From JABSOG01 sp965277695 (GTDB taxonomy: Bacteria > Pseudomonadota > Gammaproteobacteria > Enterobacterales > Alteromonadaceae): a stretch of 64,000 bases of DNA. This document shows, piece by piece, positions 48,867 through 57,696 of the stretch. The DNA is taken from contig CBDIDQ010000056.1 of the NCBI GenBank assembly GCA_965277695.1, positions 62,001 to 126,000 on the forward strand, written 5' to 3'. The notes beneath the pieces are model-generated. The model saw only the letters and a list, made by a program, of their open reading frames with translations. It was not told the origin of the DNA and did not search any database. The translations under genes were made by a program, and so were the position numbers. Numbering within the stretch: the stretch's first letter is position 1; the number at the start of each line of letters is the position of its first letter.

Positions 48867-50225
48867 ATGTCATTGAAAATTAGCAATGAAGTTAGGCGTG
48901 TTTCAAAAGCTAGATTTGAAGCTTTAAGTTATGCTCGGGTACCTTTTGTAAAACAGATATCTGAAGATATTGAATGGTTTTCAAATCAAAATAATGCGGT
49001 GTTAGGGTCTATTTTGTTGGACAAAATAGACAACGATTACGTTGCTATGGTTCTAGGGCGTGATGAAGCTGGCGTTTTTAGATTTATTGATTGCCAGCAC
49101 AGTATAGAACTACTTGAAACAGCAAGAGAAACTTTAATTTCGAAGATGGAATTACATTCTAACGAGGGGCAGACAGAGTTTCCTCAAGGTGTAATAACAC
49201 GAAAAAAACACCTTATTTTTGAAGCATTGGTTGATGAGAGTGCAATGCCTACTGATTATAAATTTCTTATTGAATCAAATCTCTTTTCTCCTGCCAGAGA
49301 GCTAATTCAAGAGATAGCCTACTCATTTGAAGATCCAGATGGGAACTACATCGAGCAGTTTCAAAGCACTGGATTTAATCCAAGGTTATGGGAGCTGTAT
49401 TTATATGCTTTATTCCATGAATTGGACTTCACTATAAATAGAGAGTTTAAGGCACCAGATTATGTTGTAGAAAAAGCAGGAGTAAGAGTTTGTATAGAGG
49501 CTGTAACTGTTAACTCAAGCCACAATGGCTTTGATGAAGCTGAGCCTAAGGATAGTTCTGAGATAAACGAACTACTGCATGATTATATCCCAATAAAATA
49601 TGGTAGCCCGCTATATTCAAAATTGAAAAAGAAATATTGGGAGAAAAAGCATGTTGCAGACCACCCACTACTTATTGCTATTCATGACTTCCATCAACGG
49701 GATTCGATGATGTGGAGTCGTTCAGGGCTAGAAACTTATCTTTACGGAGCTAAAAGGACACATCAAGTAAATGAAAATATGGATGTCGAACAAAAGGTAA
49801 CTCGGATAGATGTTCACAATTGGAAAGGAAAAGAAATACCTTCCAAATTTTTTGCACAACCAGACTCAGAAAATATAAGTGCAATTATCCACTCCAATCA
49901 GGCTACTATCGGTAAGTTTTTAAGAATGGGATATTTGGCAGAATTTGGAAGAAGAGATCTCGATATACGATTTACAGGGCAAGCATTCATTAACAATAAT
50001 CATCTACCGATTGATTTTGATGTTGGTATTTCAGAAGAGCACTATGAGGAGTATTGGGGTAATTCAGTAACTATCTATCATAACCCAAATGCTAAAGTAC
50101 CTTTGGACTATCGGTTATTTGAAGGCGTTGCTCATGTGTTTTTTGATGGTAATGAGTTTAGTTCTATAAAACCTCAATTTTATCCAATATATGGCCGAAC
50201 TAAGTATAAAGTAGCCGAGATTTAA
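48867..50225 (+). CDS. Cassette 2: unknown protein with PD-(D/E)XK-like core
   Basis: A 452-residue soluble protein with AAGGAA before the ATG. Residues about 170-215 show a restriction-fold-like series: RLWELYLYALF helix with Glu, then APDYVV with Asp, then VCIEAVTVN with Glu but no following Lys. This is a possible degenerate PD-(D/E)XK nuclease or binding domain. The C-terminal half has a VAHVFFDG block and no known motif. The gene occupies the space between two attC sites, so it is a complete cassette. Function not assigned. Confidence 0.75.
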   Translation: MSLKISNEVRRVSKARFEALSYARVPFVKQISEDIEWFSNQNNAVLGSILLDKIDNDYVAMVLGRDEAGVFRFIDCQHSIELLETARETLISKMELHSNEGQTEFPQGVITRKKHLIFEALVDESAMPTDYKFLIESNLFSPARELIQEIAYSFEDPDGNYIEQFQSTGFNPRLWELYLYALFHELDFTINREFKAPDYVVEKAGVRVCIEAVTVNSSHNGFDEAEPKDSSEINELLHDYIPIKYGSPLYSKLKKKYWEKKHVADHPLLIAIHDFHQRDSMMWSRSGLETYLYGAKRTHQVNENMDVEQKVTRIDVHNWKGKEIPSKFFAQPDSENISAIIHSNQATIGKFLRMGYLAEFGRRDLDIRFTGQAFINNNHLPIDFDVGISEEHYEEYWGNSVTIYHNPNAKVPLDYRLFEGVAHVFFDGNEFSSIKPQFYPIYGRTKYKVAEI

Positions 50226-50306
50226 CAAGTTGCTTAAACGGGCGAAAAATAGTTGACTTTTGCTCGTTTCTCGCACATTTCATTGCCGCTTAGCACAGCG
50301 TTATGC
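50220..50306 (+). other. attC site 2
   Basis: An 87-bp site with R'' box ATTTAAC at 50220-50226 overlapping the stop codon of cassette 2, L'' TGCTTAAACGG pairing with L' CCGCTTAGCA, and R' box GTTATGC at 50300-50306. It closes cassette 2 and opens cassette 3. Confidence 0.85.
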
Positions 50307-50351
50307 GTTCTATCTGTTCAAATATTGAAAATTTAAATTGCTGAGAAAATT

Positions 50352-50618
50352 ATGGAAAAATCACTTATAGTTTGTGTTGATACGTGTCCAAGCAATCATA
50401 CCCTATGGGTGGAGGGTCAAAATACACGGCGCTATGCCGGCATTACTGATACAAAAACTAATCCAAATATGAACTACCGCATTGAACGCCTAATGTTCGA
50501 TTTGTCGCAAAACAGGACATTAGAAAGTCCATATATCATGAAATTGAAAAACTTAACTGTAAGGCACTATGAAGGTGAAATCGAGTTGGGGATCACGACA
50601 AGATATCAGCAGAACTGA
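50352..50618 (+). CDS. Cassette 3: small unknown protein
   Basis: An 88-residue protein starting 46 bp after attC 2, as cassette genes do. It has no signal peptide, membrane segment or known motif. No attC could be found after it (50619-50660), so the cassette has probably lost its 3' end, or the last attC has decayed. Coding status rests on position and a clean frame only. Confidence 0.6.
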   Translation: MEKSLIVCVDTCPSNHTLWVEGQNTRRYAGITDTKTNPNMNYRIERLMFDLSQNRTLESPYIMKLKNLTVRHYEGEIELGITTRYQQN

Positions 50619-50658
50619 ATCGGTTTAATCCTCAACGGCAGTTAACAGGCCGAACCAG

Positions 50659-50868
50659 TCATTCCTTTTTTCGCAGCCTAATATATCGTGCCCGCAGGCC
50701 TTTGCGATGACAAATTGAGGTCGGCCCGTGCTCAACTGCAACACGCTCTCTGGCTGCTGCTCCGCCTTGTGGGGTTTCAATATATTGCCGGAAATCTATC
50801 AACATCAATTCCTTTTCATGAATATTGATGCGCCTGCCGCTGGCGGCGTCTGCGCATTTTTCTTTCAT
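50659..50868 (-). CDS. Small basic protein at the end of the dot/par operon (doubtful)
   Basis: A 69-residue frame from the ATG at 50868, with the upstream TTG at 50901 abutting the preceding stop. It is rich in Arg, Lys and His and ends ARYIRLRKKE. It may be a real coupled small gene or the eroded end of one damaged when the cassettes arrived. No family recognised. Confidence 0.4.
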   Translation of the reverse strand: MKEKCADAASGRRINIHEKELMLIDFRQYIETPQGGAAARERVAVEHGPTSICHRKGLRARYIRLRKKE

Positions 50869-50901
50869 TGGCCGGGCGAACGCTGGTCGCAAGAAAATCA
50901 A

Positions 50902-51507
50902 TTACTGCTTAATGACAGTCTTAATAATCTTTCCATTTACAATCAGAACTCCCCCGTTGATATTCTGTTTAGTGGGATAAACAAAGATTTTCTGCCCGGT
51001 TTCTGGATTACTCATAATGATAGGGTCATTTTCGTTTGGTTCTTGGTAATTTTCATCTTTTACCATTTGAATGAGCTGCTGATCCCAATCGATGATAAAG
51101 CGAAATCCGTAATCAGAACCGAGTCGACCTAACGTAATTATCCATTGTTCGTTTTTCGCCGACCAACTGACCATTTTGTTGATTGGCGACTGATCATCAA
51201 TGTATACAATCCACCCGGTGGGTATGAGGGTGTGCATTGCCATTTTCAATTCAAAATCATGACCAAATGAGGTAATGCTGGCTGCTACTCCGCTTCCGAT
51301 TTGATGAATGGCACCGTAGGTTTTATCTGTCAGTAATTTATATCCGTTAGGTGTTCCTTGAGCAGCCCGTCTTTGTTGTAGCGTCAAGGTGGGTTTATCA
51401 ACGCCCTGGTAATCGATATAGAAATTGGCGTTTGTTGCAACAGGCATAATGGCCAAAATGCCACCAACTATTTTGCCCAGGATATTGTTCTGTCTCATCA
51501 TTTTCAC
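50902..51507 (-). CDS. Secreted protein with TcpQ/STN-like C-terminal domain
   Basis: A 201-residue protein with an N-terminal signal segment (ILGKIVGGILAIMPVATNA). From about 95 a compact domain reads LIPTGWIVYIDD, then NEQWIITLGRLGSDYGFRF and DWDQQLI. This matches the pattern of the TcpQ/PilL C-terminal domain, found in periplasmic parts of pili and I-type conjugation systems. The end (NGGVLIVNGKIIKTVIKQ) resembles a beta hairpin. It overlaps the upstream gene by four bases. Probable role: outer-membrane complex assembly, by family. Confidence 0.65.
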   Translation of the reverse strand: MKMMRQNNILGKIVGGILAIMPVATNANFYIDYQGVDKPTLTLQQRRAAQGTPNGYKLLTDKTYGAIHQIGSGVAASITSFGHDFELKMAMHTLIPTGWIVYIDDQSPINKMVSWSAKNEQWIITLGRLGSDYGFRFIIDWDQQLIQMVKDENYQEPNENDPIIMSNPETGQKIFVYPTKQNINGGVLIVNGKIIKTVIKQ

Positions 51508-52022
51508 ATTAAGTTTCTCATTGCGTCTTTAGCCCGGGGGGCGTTAGTTTGTGTGCTGGTAGCTGACGTAGACTTTGCTTTCACAACGACAGGCTGGCCA
51601 ATTACTTGCTCATGCCTTTGGTGATGGTAAAAAGGTAAAATTGAATTTGTTGCGGGCAAAGTTTCAAACCAAAAACCCATAAGTAACAACTTCCTGATGT
51701 ATTCTTGCCTATTGAATGAAGGAGACTTAGCTGAGATGGTGCCAAAACATTCTTCATATGCATTTGTCGGCTGTACATTCACCTTGTAAGGACCGCTTCT
51801 CAGCAAGTATTGGTTTTTCGTTAGCCGGTCAACTTTTCTTTCAAAATGCTCATTGAACGCTTGAGTAAAACTTTTCTCAGAAATCCTGGCCAAAGTGAAT
51901 CCAAGAGAGACCAAAAACCGAATGTACTCCGGAGGCGAGTCGCTTGCTTCAATGGCCTGTATGCATCTGACATCAAGGGGCGCAGATCCATAAAGATAGA
52001 AGTAGTGTCTCCTGGCACTCAT
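51504..52022 (-). CDS. Possible ParR/StbB-type partner of ParM
   Basis: A 172-residue protein directly downstream of the actin-like gene and sharing its last base. The N-terminus (FYLYGSAPLDVRCIQAIEAS, then EYIRFLVSLGF) has the size and helix pattern of ParR/StbB adaptors. A similar helix recurs at about 125 (NRQEYIRKLLLMGF). In ParM systems the adaptor binds the centromere and is encoded next to ParM. No centromere-like direct repeats were seen beside it. The assignment is from position and weak pattern. Confidence 0.5.
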   Translation of the reverse strand: MSARRHYFYLYGSAPLDVRCIQAIEASDSPPEYIRFLVSLGFTLARISEKSFTQAFNEHFERKVDRLTKNQYLLRSGPYKVNVQPTNAYEECFGTISAKSPSFNRQEYIRKLLLMGFWFETLPATNSILPFYHHQRHEQVIGQPVVVKAKSTSATSTQTNAPRAKDAMRNLM

Positions 52023-53056
52023 TATTGGCTCTCATGCTTCACATAAGTCATAAACTTCAACATGCCCCGGGCATTGGCAAACTGGGGTCTGTCCGGGATG
52101 ACAACGTGCGGGTATCCACCAAGGGCTTCTTTAAGGCATTCGGCTCCCCCACCAACCAGCAAAATACAATCCACGTTTGCAGCATCACCAATCCGTTCAG
52201 TAACAAAGTTCATGATGATTTTAGTGGTTTGACGTTTGGCTTCAGCGACGTGGCAAGAGACATTTTTGATTTGGCCGAATATTGGACACTCATTGGTACG
52301 AATGGCTTTTTCCAGCGCTGTCGGTGATATGCTGTCAACCTCATATTCACTACATAGTAGCTTTTCCAAAAGCCCTTTGACATTGAGAACGCCCTGTTGA
52401 AGGGTTCCCGAGTGCTCCAGATCGATATTATTATCCGGGTCAATTGAGGTAACATCCGTGGTATTTCCACCAATATCCACAATGGCAATGCCGCTTTCTA
52501 TTTGCCTCACCCGGTTACCATCAACATCCATTGCCCAATCTGCGAAGGCGGCTACCGCTTCAGGGAAAATGTAGTGGTGTTCAATAATGGCCGGCACATC
52601 ACCACTTCTGGGTTCAACCCTGATTTTGAGTGCCGTAGTGACTTTTTGCTGGAGTATTTCATCGCGCTGACCATTTTTAAAGCACTGATCAAAGGGTAAC
52701 CCCGTGCCCAACACAATCTGCTGCCCGCCGAAGCCCTCGGCAATTAGCGAGTGCGCAACCAGCACAGTGTTTAAATCAGAATATGAGTACTGCTTTCCTC
52801 TAATACTAATGGGGTTTTTAACGTTCGGTGACACCGTATAGTCCTGCTCGTTAACCCGATAGACACCTGTACTTTGACCGTCAATTGAAATATTACTCGC
52901 GCCCATTATAGCTCTTGATGGATATAGCGACTCAACAATAGTGAGTGTCCCATCATCTGTTTGCAGCCACCTTACGGCTTTATGATCTGCATATCCGTTA
53001 TCTATAACGACGAATGAGTTGTAATTGATAGCTTGGCTATCTGGGTTATTATCCAT
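52022..53056 (-). CDS. parM: ParM/StbA-like actin-type plasmid-partition ATPase
   Basis: The start at 53056 has a GGAG motif seven bases upstream; a longer frame from 53095 lacks one. The 344-residue protein has the actin-fold phosphate-1 loop (VVIDNGYADHKAVRW), the phosphate-2 loop (VDIGGNTTDV) near 215-225 and the adenosine loop (LLVGGGAECL) near 305-315. Actin-type ParM filaments push plasmid copies apart at division. It lies in the middle of the dot gene operon, overlapping icmT by 8 bp, so partition and transfer genes are co-expressed. Confidence 0.82.
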   Translation of the reverse strand: MDNNPDSQAINYNSFVVIDNGYADHKAVRWLQTDDGTLTIVESLYPSRAIMGASNISIDGQSTGVYRVNEQDYTVSPNVKNPISIRGKQYSYSDLNTVLVAHSLIAEGFGGQQIVLGTGLPFDQCFKNGQRDEILQQKVTTALKIRVEPRSGDVPAIIEHHYIFPEAVAAFADWAMDVDGNRVRQIESGIAIVDIGGNTTDVTSIDPDNNIDLEHSGTLQQGVLNVKGLLEKLLCSEYEVDSISPTALEKAIRTNECPIFGQIKNVSCHVAEAKRQTTKIIMNFVTERIGDAANVDCILLVGGGAECLKEALGGYPHVVIPDRPQFANARGMLKFMTYVKHESQ

Positions 53057-53363
53057 GCAAAAATCTCCGCTTGCGTTTTTTGGTGTTGTGAACAAACCGA
53101 TTTCTCCCGGTCACAATTGAGCGAAAACGCTTAAGCGCTATCACCGTTGTAAAACCATAGAATTCGAGTAAAGAAAAAAACAATATAGAAGCCAAACAAA
53201 TCTTCAGCGATGTCCAGCTTAGATGAAAAAATAGCAGAAAAATCGGCAGAAATGAGCGGGCATCAATTGACCAGATAACCAAACCCAGCCGGGCAATCAA
53301 TGCGCTGTTGTACCATTGCAGGCTTTCATAGTTTTTTAACTTAGGGCGATCCTCATGCTCCAT
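53049..53363 (-). CDS. icmT: IcmT/TraK-family inner-membrane protein
   Basis: A 104-residue protein. The family signature is clear: a short soluble start (NYESLQWYNSALIARLGLV), then SIDARSFLPIFLLFFHLSW, a second helix, FFSLLEFYGF, and a basic tail (ALKRFRSIVTGRNR). The tail is about 15 residues longer than usual. In Legionella and R64 the gene neighbours dotB/traJ as it does here; it overlaps dotB by 11 bp. It is an essential small inner-membrane part of I-type systems. Confidence 0.82.
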   Translation of the reverse strand: MEHEDRPKLKNYESLQWYNSALIARLGLVIWSIDARSFLPIFLLFFHLSWTSLKICLASILFFSLLEFYGFTTVIALKRFRSIVTGRNRFVHNTKKRKRRFLHG

Positions 53364-54594
53364 CGCATAGCTCCTTATAAATGGTCAGCCATTGTTGGTA
53401 TTCTTCGTCGTCAAGTTCATTTTCGTTGAAAAGGTTGGCAACAATAGAATCCAATCCCTGATAGTCGTCGTAGGTACCAACATCGGTTACAATGTTGATG
53501 TATACAGAAAGATCCAACAGACCCAGTTTTAGTTTCTTTTTTGCATCAGTGACTAGGGATTGTCCGCTACTATTGATGTAAGCTTGGATATGACTGGCCA
53601 AAGCCGAGCTATTAATTAATTTGAGCAGTAAATCCTGGCGAATGCTCTCGTTGAACACAAGGTATTCTCGGATGGCCACTAAGCCGCCGCCACGTTTAGA
53701 CACAAGTCGCTGGTGCGTGATACAACGCAAGGAGCCGACAAGTTTCCTTAACACGCCGGTTCTTTCATTGGCCGGGAATTCGTCGGCCATACGTTCTGGT
53801 GTTGCGGCAGCCGAATTGGCATGTAACGTTGACAATAATAAATGCCCACCTTGGGCAATCCGCTGGCTTTGTGCCATAGCGTCCTGCGTCCTGAGTTCAC
53901 CAAGATAGACCATATGCGGTGCCCTGCGTAAGGCATTCTCAGCGCCCCCAGCGAAGGAACGAACATGGACAGGGATTTCTGACTGTTTTATCTTTGCTAT
54001 GGCATCGGGGATATTCTGGAGATCGAATTCAACCGGACATTCATAAGTCAAAATGTGTATCGGTTTTTTTACAGCAATATCGCCAATAATTGAAGCGAGA
54101 AGCGTTGTTTTACCTGATCCCGTCGAGCCTGATACCAAAAACATACCGTTTTTGGCATTGACTGCTTGCAGAATTGGCGCTTCTACACCTAATTCAGTGA
54201 CACTCGGCGGCATCCCGGGGTTGGTTCTGACCACGGTCTCAAAACCATTTTTTTCTGAATACGGCCCCATGGTTGCAGTTACATTAACCCTAAACCGGAG
54301 AATACTTTCATCGAGCAACATGATGGAATAACTAAAATCCAGTTCCTCGCCTGTTTCTATTTGGGTTAGCGCTGAGGGTTGGTAAATTTCAGCCAGTATG
54401 TCACCCATTTCTGCATAATTAATATTTCTTCGGCCAACCAGGCGGATTTCATCATTATGCTTAATACACAGTCGATAGCCGACATCAATTATGGCGTCGC
54501 TGGCTCCTGACTGAAAAGTCCAGATCAGAAATGCATCCCAGTCTTCACGAGTAAACTGGGTTAGCTGCTCGTCTGGCCATAACATATCAGTCAT
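53353..54594 (-). CDS. dotB: DotB/TraJ-family secretion ATPase
   Basis: I chose the ATG at 54594 (AGAGGT upstream, MTDMLWPDEQ, 8-bp overlap with dotC) rather than a 55-residue upstream extension that runs through dotC. The 413-residue hexameric ATPase has the PilT/GspE layout: N-terminal domain to about 130, Walker A GSTGSGKTT at 156-164, Asp box ECPVEFDL, Walker B VYLGELRTQDA, His box STLHANSAAAT. Energises assembly or transport in I-type systems; distinct from VirB11. Complete. Confidence 0.9.
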   Translation of the reverse strand: MTDMLWPDEQLTQFTREDWDAFLIWTFQSGASDAIIDVGYRLCIKHNDEIRLVGRRNINYAEMGDILAEIYQPSALTQIETGEELDFSYSIMLLDESILRFRVNVTATMGPYSEKNGFETVVRTNPGMPPSVTELGVEAPILQAVNAKNGMFLVSGSTGSGKTTLLASIIGDIAVKKPIHILTYECPVEFDLQNIPDAIAKIKQSEIPVHVRSFAGGAENALRRAPHMVYLGELRTQDAMAQSQRIAQGGHLLLSTLHANSAAATPERMADEFPANERTGVLRKLVGSLRCITHQRLVSKRGGGLVAIREYLVFNESIRQDLLLKLINSSALASHIQAYINSSGQSLVTDAKKKLKLGLLDLSVYINIVTDVGTYDDYQGLDSIVANLFNENELDDEEYQQWLTIYKELCDGA

Positions 54595-55429
54595 TGGTAC
54601 CTCTTGGATCCAGACGGAATATTGGTGTCCAGTCATCAGTATTCGTGAATGTGGAATCCTTGTCCAACGTATAAACCACATCATTGAGGTTGATTGTTTT
54701 TCCATCCGCTGTTCGTTGAACGCTGTAATGGCTGGTGTTTGCTTTTGGCAAGCTAACAATATTTTGTGGCAGCAGCTTGCGATAACGATACATGCCCTCT
54801 ATTTCGTTTTGCAGTTTCAAAAAGTCCATAGCAAAAATTTCGTCTGCTTGTTCAACACCAGAAACCCAGCCCCGGGTTAGCTGGGCTTCCCATGCTTTGG
54901 TTTCCTGGGGTGTTCGAGGAAACATAACATTGTGAGGTTGGATTACGTTTTCAATGGTTCTGGTTAAATACTGCCGCCAGGATGGTGGCCTGATCACCAA
55001 ACGAGAGAGCTTATCCAATGTATAAGAAACATTCACCGTTCGAACCCTCCGGTCCGAGCTTTGTTCGAATATCCGCTCAGTTTCCAGGATCGTCGGCAAC
55101 AGAATTTTGCCGTCAATCAAAAACTTGTTAAAACCAAATATAGTGTCGAGTTGTTGTGCCCGCTTATCCAGCAGGGCCTGGATCGACTGATAGCGGTCAA
55201 ACATGCCGGCGCGAACACCCCATTCGTATGCTGTGCGTTTGATAGAGTTAAACCGTAATTGGCTTACATCGGTGTCACCAGTAGATCGCTTTGAAATGGT
55301 GTCTTTTAATGCCAACAAATCTGCAAGCTTGGGTGAAGAAGAGGCTGTTGTTGTTTGCTGTGTAGATTGACAAGCGACCATGGTGATCACCGTCAACAAC
55401 AGAATAAGTCGTTTTGCTTGAGTAACCAT
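54587..55429 (-). CDS. dotC: DotC/TraI-family outer-membrane lipoprotein
   Basis: A 280-residue protein with a lipoprotein signal (LLLTVITMVACQS, lipobox V-A-C). Family blocks include FGFNKFLIDGKILLPTI, ERIFEQSSDRRVRT, SWRQYLTRTIE, PHNVMFPRT, TRGWVSGVEQADEIF and EIEGMYRYRKLLP. DotC, together with DotD, localises the DotH secretin-like ring to the outer membrane in Legionella. It sits between dotD and dotB, the conserved order. Confidence 0.9.
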   Translation of the reverse strand: MVTQAKRLILLLTVITMVACQSTQQTTTASSSPKLADLLALKDTISKRSTGDTDVSQLRFNSIKRTAYEWGVRAGMFDRYQSIQALLDKRAQQLDTIFGFNKFLIDGKILLPTILETERIFEQSSDRRVRTVNVSYTLDKLSRLVIRPPSWRQYLTRTIENVIQPHNVMFPRTPQETKAWEAQLTRGWVSGVEQADEIFAMDFLKLQNEIEGMYRYRKLLPQNIVSLPKANTSHYSVQRTADGKTINLNDVVYTLDKDSTFTNTDDWTPIFRLDPRGTND

Positions 55430-55444
55430 CTTCTTTAACTCCGG

Positions 55445-55939
55445 TCAATATGACACATATTCAACGAGTACATATCGTTCATTCATTTTTAAGGTAACAT
55501 GCGCCCGACTACCCGCTTGCGTTCCGGCATCCTGGAAGAATTCAATCATAGGTCGCCTCTGAGTCCCTATAGAGATAATCACATCACCCGCAGGCTTTAC
55601 ACCGATAAAACGGGGCTGATTGAGCCTGGCCATCGCCGACAATCTAATAATAAGTTTGTCCAGCGGCCCCGCCCAACGAGCACTAAGAGATTCGAGTTTA
55701 TTCAAACTGGGCATGTATGACATATCAATCACTGGCAGTTTTTTTCCAGTGGTTTGAACATAGTTTGCGGCTTCAATTTCCACCAACTCTCTATTTAGAT
55801 CACTGATACTTTTCGACGCTTGCGCAATCAATACGTCGGCTGGATCAGATGCTTTTTGTTGCTTTGTTTTCGTTGTTTGACAACCTGTCAATTGGACCAA
55901 TAAAACGGCGAAGGAGACAGCGATGATTGTTTTGGGCAT
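55445..55939 (-). CDS. dotD: DotD/TraH-family outer-membrane lipoprotein
   Basis: Start taken at ATG 55939 (MPKTIIAVSFAVLL); an upstream ATG at 55963 is weaker. The 164-residue protein has lipobox L-T-G-C at Cys 20. The C-terminal domain (LSARWAGPLDKLI, then FIGVKPAGDVIISIGTQRR and IEFFQDAGTQAGSRA) is the secretin-N0-like fold typical of DotD. Partner of DotC. First gene of the minus-strand operon. Confidence 0.88.
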   Translation of the reverse strand: MPKTIIAVSFAVLLVQLTGCQTTKTKQQKASDPADVLIAQASKSISDLNRELVEIEAANYVQTTGKKLPVIDMSYMPSLNKLESLSARWAGPLDKLIIRLSAMARLNQPRFIGVKPAGDVIISIGTQRRPMIEFFQDAGTQAGSRAHVTLKMNERYVLVEYVSY

Positions 55940-56071
55940 TAAAAACACCCGTGTAAATAGCATAAATCACTCACCCTGATCTTCTCCACTGTCGAAATCC
56001 CCCTAAATAAATTCGCAGAAGGTCAATAAGATTCTGCAGTTGCTCTGACAATAAAGCCAAAAACGACTTAA

Positions 56072-56368
56072 ATGTCGAAAATAGCGAAGCGCCAAGCCGT
56101 GGCGTCATTCAACCAAACCAGCGCCAATGTCTCAATCGGAATGTGCACTTTTCGCAATAATGTTCTTGTGTGCGGTGTGAGAATACTAAAAGATACAGAA
56201 CGAATTGAAAATGGGTTGGGACGTTACACATCAAACAAGATAACAGTGGGTCTGCTGGTGCTGCGGCTTCCAAGCGCACCCAACAAACACAAACTCAAGA
56301 CGGTTACAGAAAATGCTCCCGAGCGCATATCCGCCAATTTAAACAAGATAAAGGCAAGGATTTCTTAA
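56072..56368 (+). CDS. Small ORF overlapping the upstream side of the recombinase (doubtful)
   Basis: A 98-codon frame of unknown nature. The recombinase frame stays open upstream to base 56209, so the two frames overlap between about 56209 and 56368. This frame could be the displaced N-terminus of a longer recombinase, joined by a frameshift, or simply a spurious ORF. No motif is visible. Confidence 0.3.
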   Translation: MSKIAKRQAVASFNQTSANVSIGMCTFRNNVLVCGVRILKDTERIENGLGRYTSNKITVGLLVLRLPSAPNKHKLKTVTENAPERISANLNKIKARIS

Positions 56369-56394
56369 GTCATTCAGCCCAATTTGTTCAATGG

Positions 56395-57267
56395 ATGATC
56401 GACCGAAAGAGTACTGTTAAAACATCCACATGGCGTTATTATAAGGCAGCGGTGTCGTTCTATTTGGCCGAAAACGGCTATGGTGAATTGGCTGAACAGC
56501 TGAAAAAAGAATCAAACAAAGGCACACTGGATTCGATTCAAAATAGAGCCGATACAGTTTTAAGGACATCCAGTTTAAAGCAAAAATACATAACAGAACA
56601 GCAAGAAGAAAAGATACTAACCCTACTGAAGGCCCAGAAAAAAGATGGCCATTTTTGGGCCGGACCACTGCAAACATTTATAAAAGCGGGCCTGCTCGTA
56701 GGACTACGGCCATCAGAATGGCCAAACTCCGCAATGTTCATTGAAAGGCCACCAACAGAAGGGTATGAGGGAAAACTGCCAGCTTTGAGGGTCAAAAATG
56801 GCAAAGCATCGAATGGCCGATCATTCGGAGAATATCGAACTATTGATTTATCTCAGCTTAAGGATGTCGAATTAGAGAGTATTTACTTCGCGGTAGTTTT
56901 GGCTTCACAACGAAGAACGCCTTCTGGTGTAGCCAATTCATATTCGGATTATTATAAGGCACTCAGGGATAAGATGTATTCCATTGACACTCTTTTGTTT
57001 GGTCGTACAAAAAAGAACATTACACTTTATAGTTGCAGGCATCAGTTTATTGCCGACTTAAAACACGCCAATTATACGTTGCAGCAAATAGCGGCGTTGG
57101 TTGGCCATGGGTCTGATGCTACGGCTACAATACATTATGGAAAAAAGAGAAATGGTAGAGCAAAAGGAAATTTGCCTTTGCCACATCAGCCTGACGTTGA
57201 AAAAATAAAATCCCACTCCACAACCAAAAAAGAAACAAAAGTTATTGAAGTCGCTTTCCCAGGATAG
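56395..57267 (+). CDS. Tyrosine recombinase (integrase family), N-terminus uncertain
   Basis: A 290-residue protein from the only in-frame ATG. The catalytic core has Arg 105 (GLRPSEW), box II YSCRHQ with Arg 215 (Tyr replaces the usual His), His 238 in VGHGS and nucleophile Tyr 248 in HYGKK. The open frame continues 60 codons upstream without a start and reads like a core-binding domain (FLSHSAQFVQW). So the protein may be N-terminally truncated, frameshifted, or use a non-standard start. A 40-residue Lys-rich tail follows Tyr 248. It may resolve multimers or move a segment of this element. Confidence 0.75.
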   Translation: MIDRKSTVKTSTWRYYKAAVSFYLAENGYGELAEQLKKESNKGTLDSIQNRADTVLRTSSLKQKYITEQQEEKILTLLKAQKKDGHFWAGPLQTFIKAGLLVGLRPSEWPNSAMFIERPPTEGYEGKLPALRVKNGKASNGRSFGEYRTIDLSQLKDVELESIYFAVVLASQRRTPSGVANSYSDYYKALRDKMYSIDTLLFGRTKKNITLYSCRHQFIADLKHANYTLQQIAALVGHGSDATATIHYGKKRNGRAKGNLPLPHQPDVEKIKSHSTTKKETKVIEVAFPG

Positions 57268-57469
57268 TTTTTGATGCTGGGGCGACCCGGGCAAAATCAC
57301 CACCTGAAATAATATAGTTTCCCTGTAGCACCATTAATTCGGTATTTACAACAAAAGCTACAGTTTTTCCCATCATGCTAAATGCTCTCATTCTTTCCCT
57401 CTGGACCATGTTTGGCTCAGCCAAGGCTGATGTACCTATAATGTTAATAATAAGCAGTGAAATTGTCAT
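57242..57469 (-). CDS. Possible small secreted protein
   Basis: A 75-residue frame beginning MTISLLIINIIGTSALA, a plausible short signal peptide, followed by a 58-residue mature part with a hydrophobic centre. It overlaps the recombinase 3' end by 26 bp on the opposite strand. There is no clear ribosome-binding site. Could be real or chance. Confidence 0.35.
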   Translation of the reverse strand: MTISLLIINIIGTSALAEPNMVQRERMRAFSMMGKTVAFVVNTELMVLQGNYIISGGDFARVAPASKTILGKRLQ

Positions 57470-57696
57470 ATCTGACTAAAGCGACGATAATAGCCAAACA
57501 TACTTGGTATTTACTTAAGAAAAGACAAATAAGACGAAAAAGCTAAAAATGGCTGTTGGTGGCGTGTTTTGCGTCTCTCCTATGCTGTGAAGTTATGGGT
57601 TCGCTAGTTTGTATCCAACGCTGTTGCCTTGCGAAATATACCTTTAAAGTTGCTTCAATGATCAATGAAAACAATGCTGAATATAAGCTGACTATA

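Noticed and set aside
50619..50660. Third attC after cassette 3
   Set aside because: No pair of R boxes with complementary L arms could be found.
53748..53966. ORFs on other frames within dotB and dotC
   Set aside because: Shadow frames of well-supported genes.
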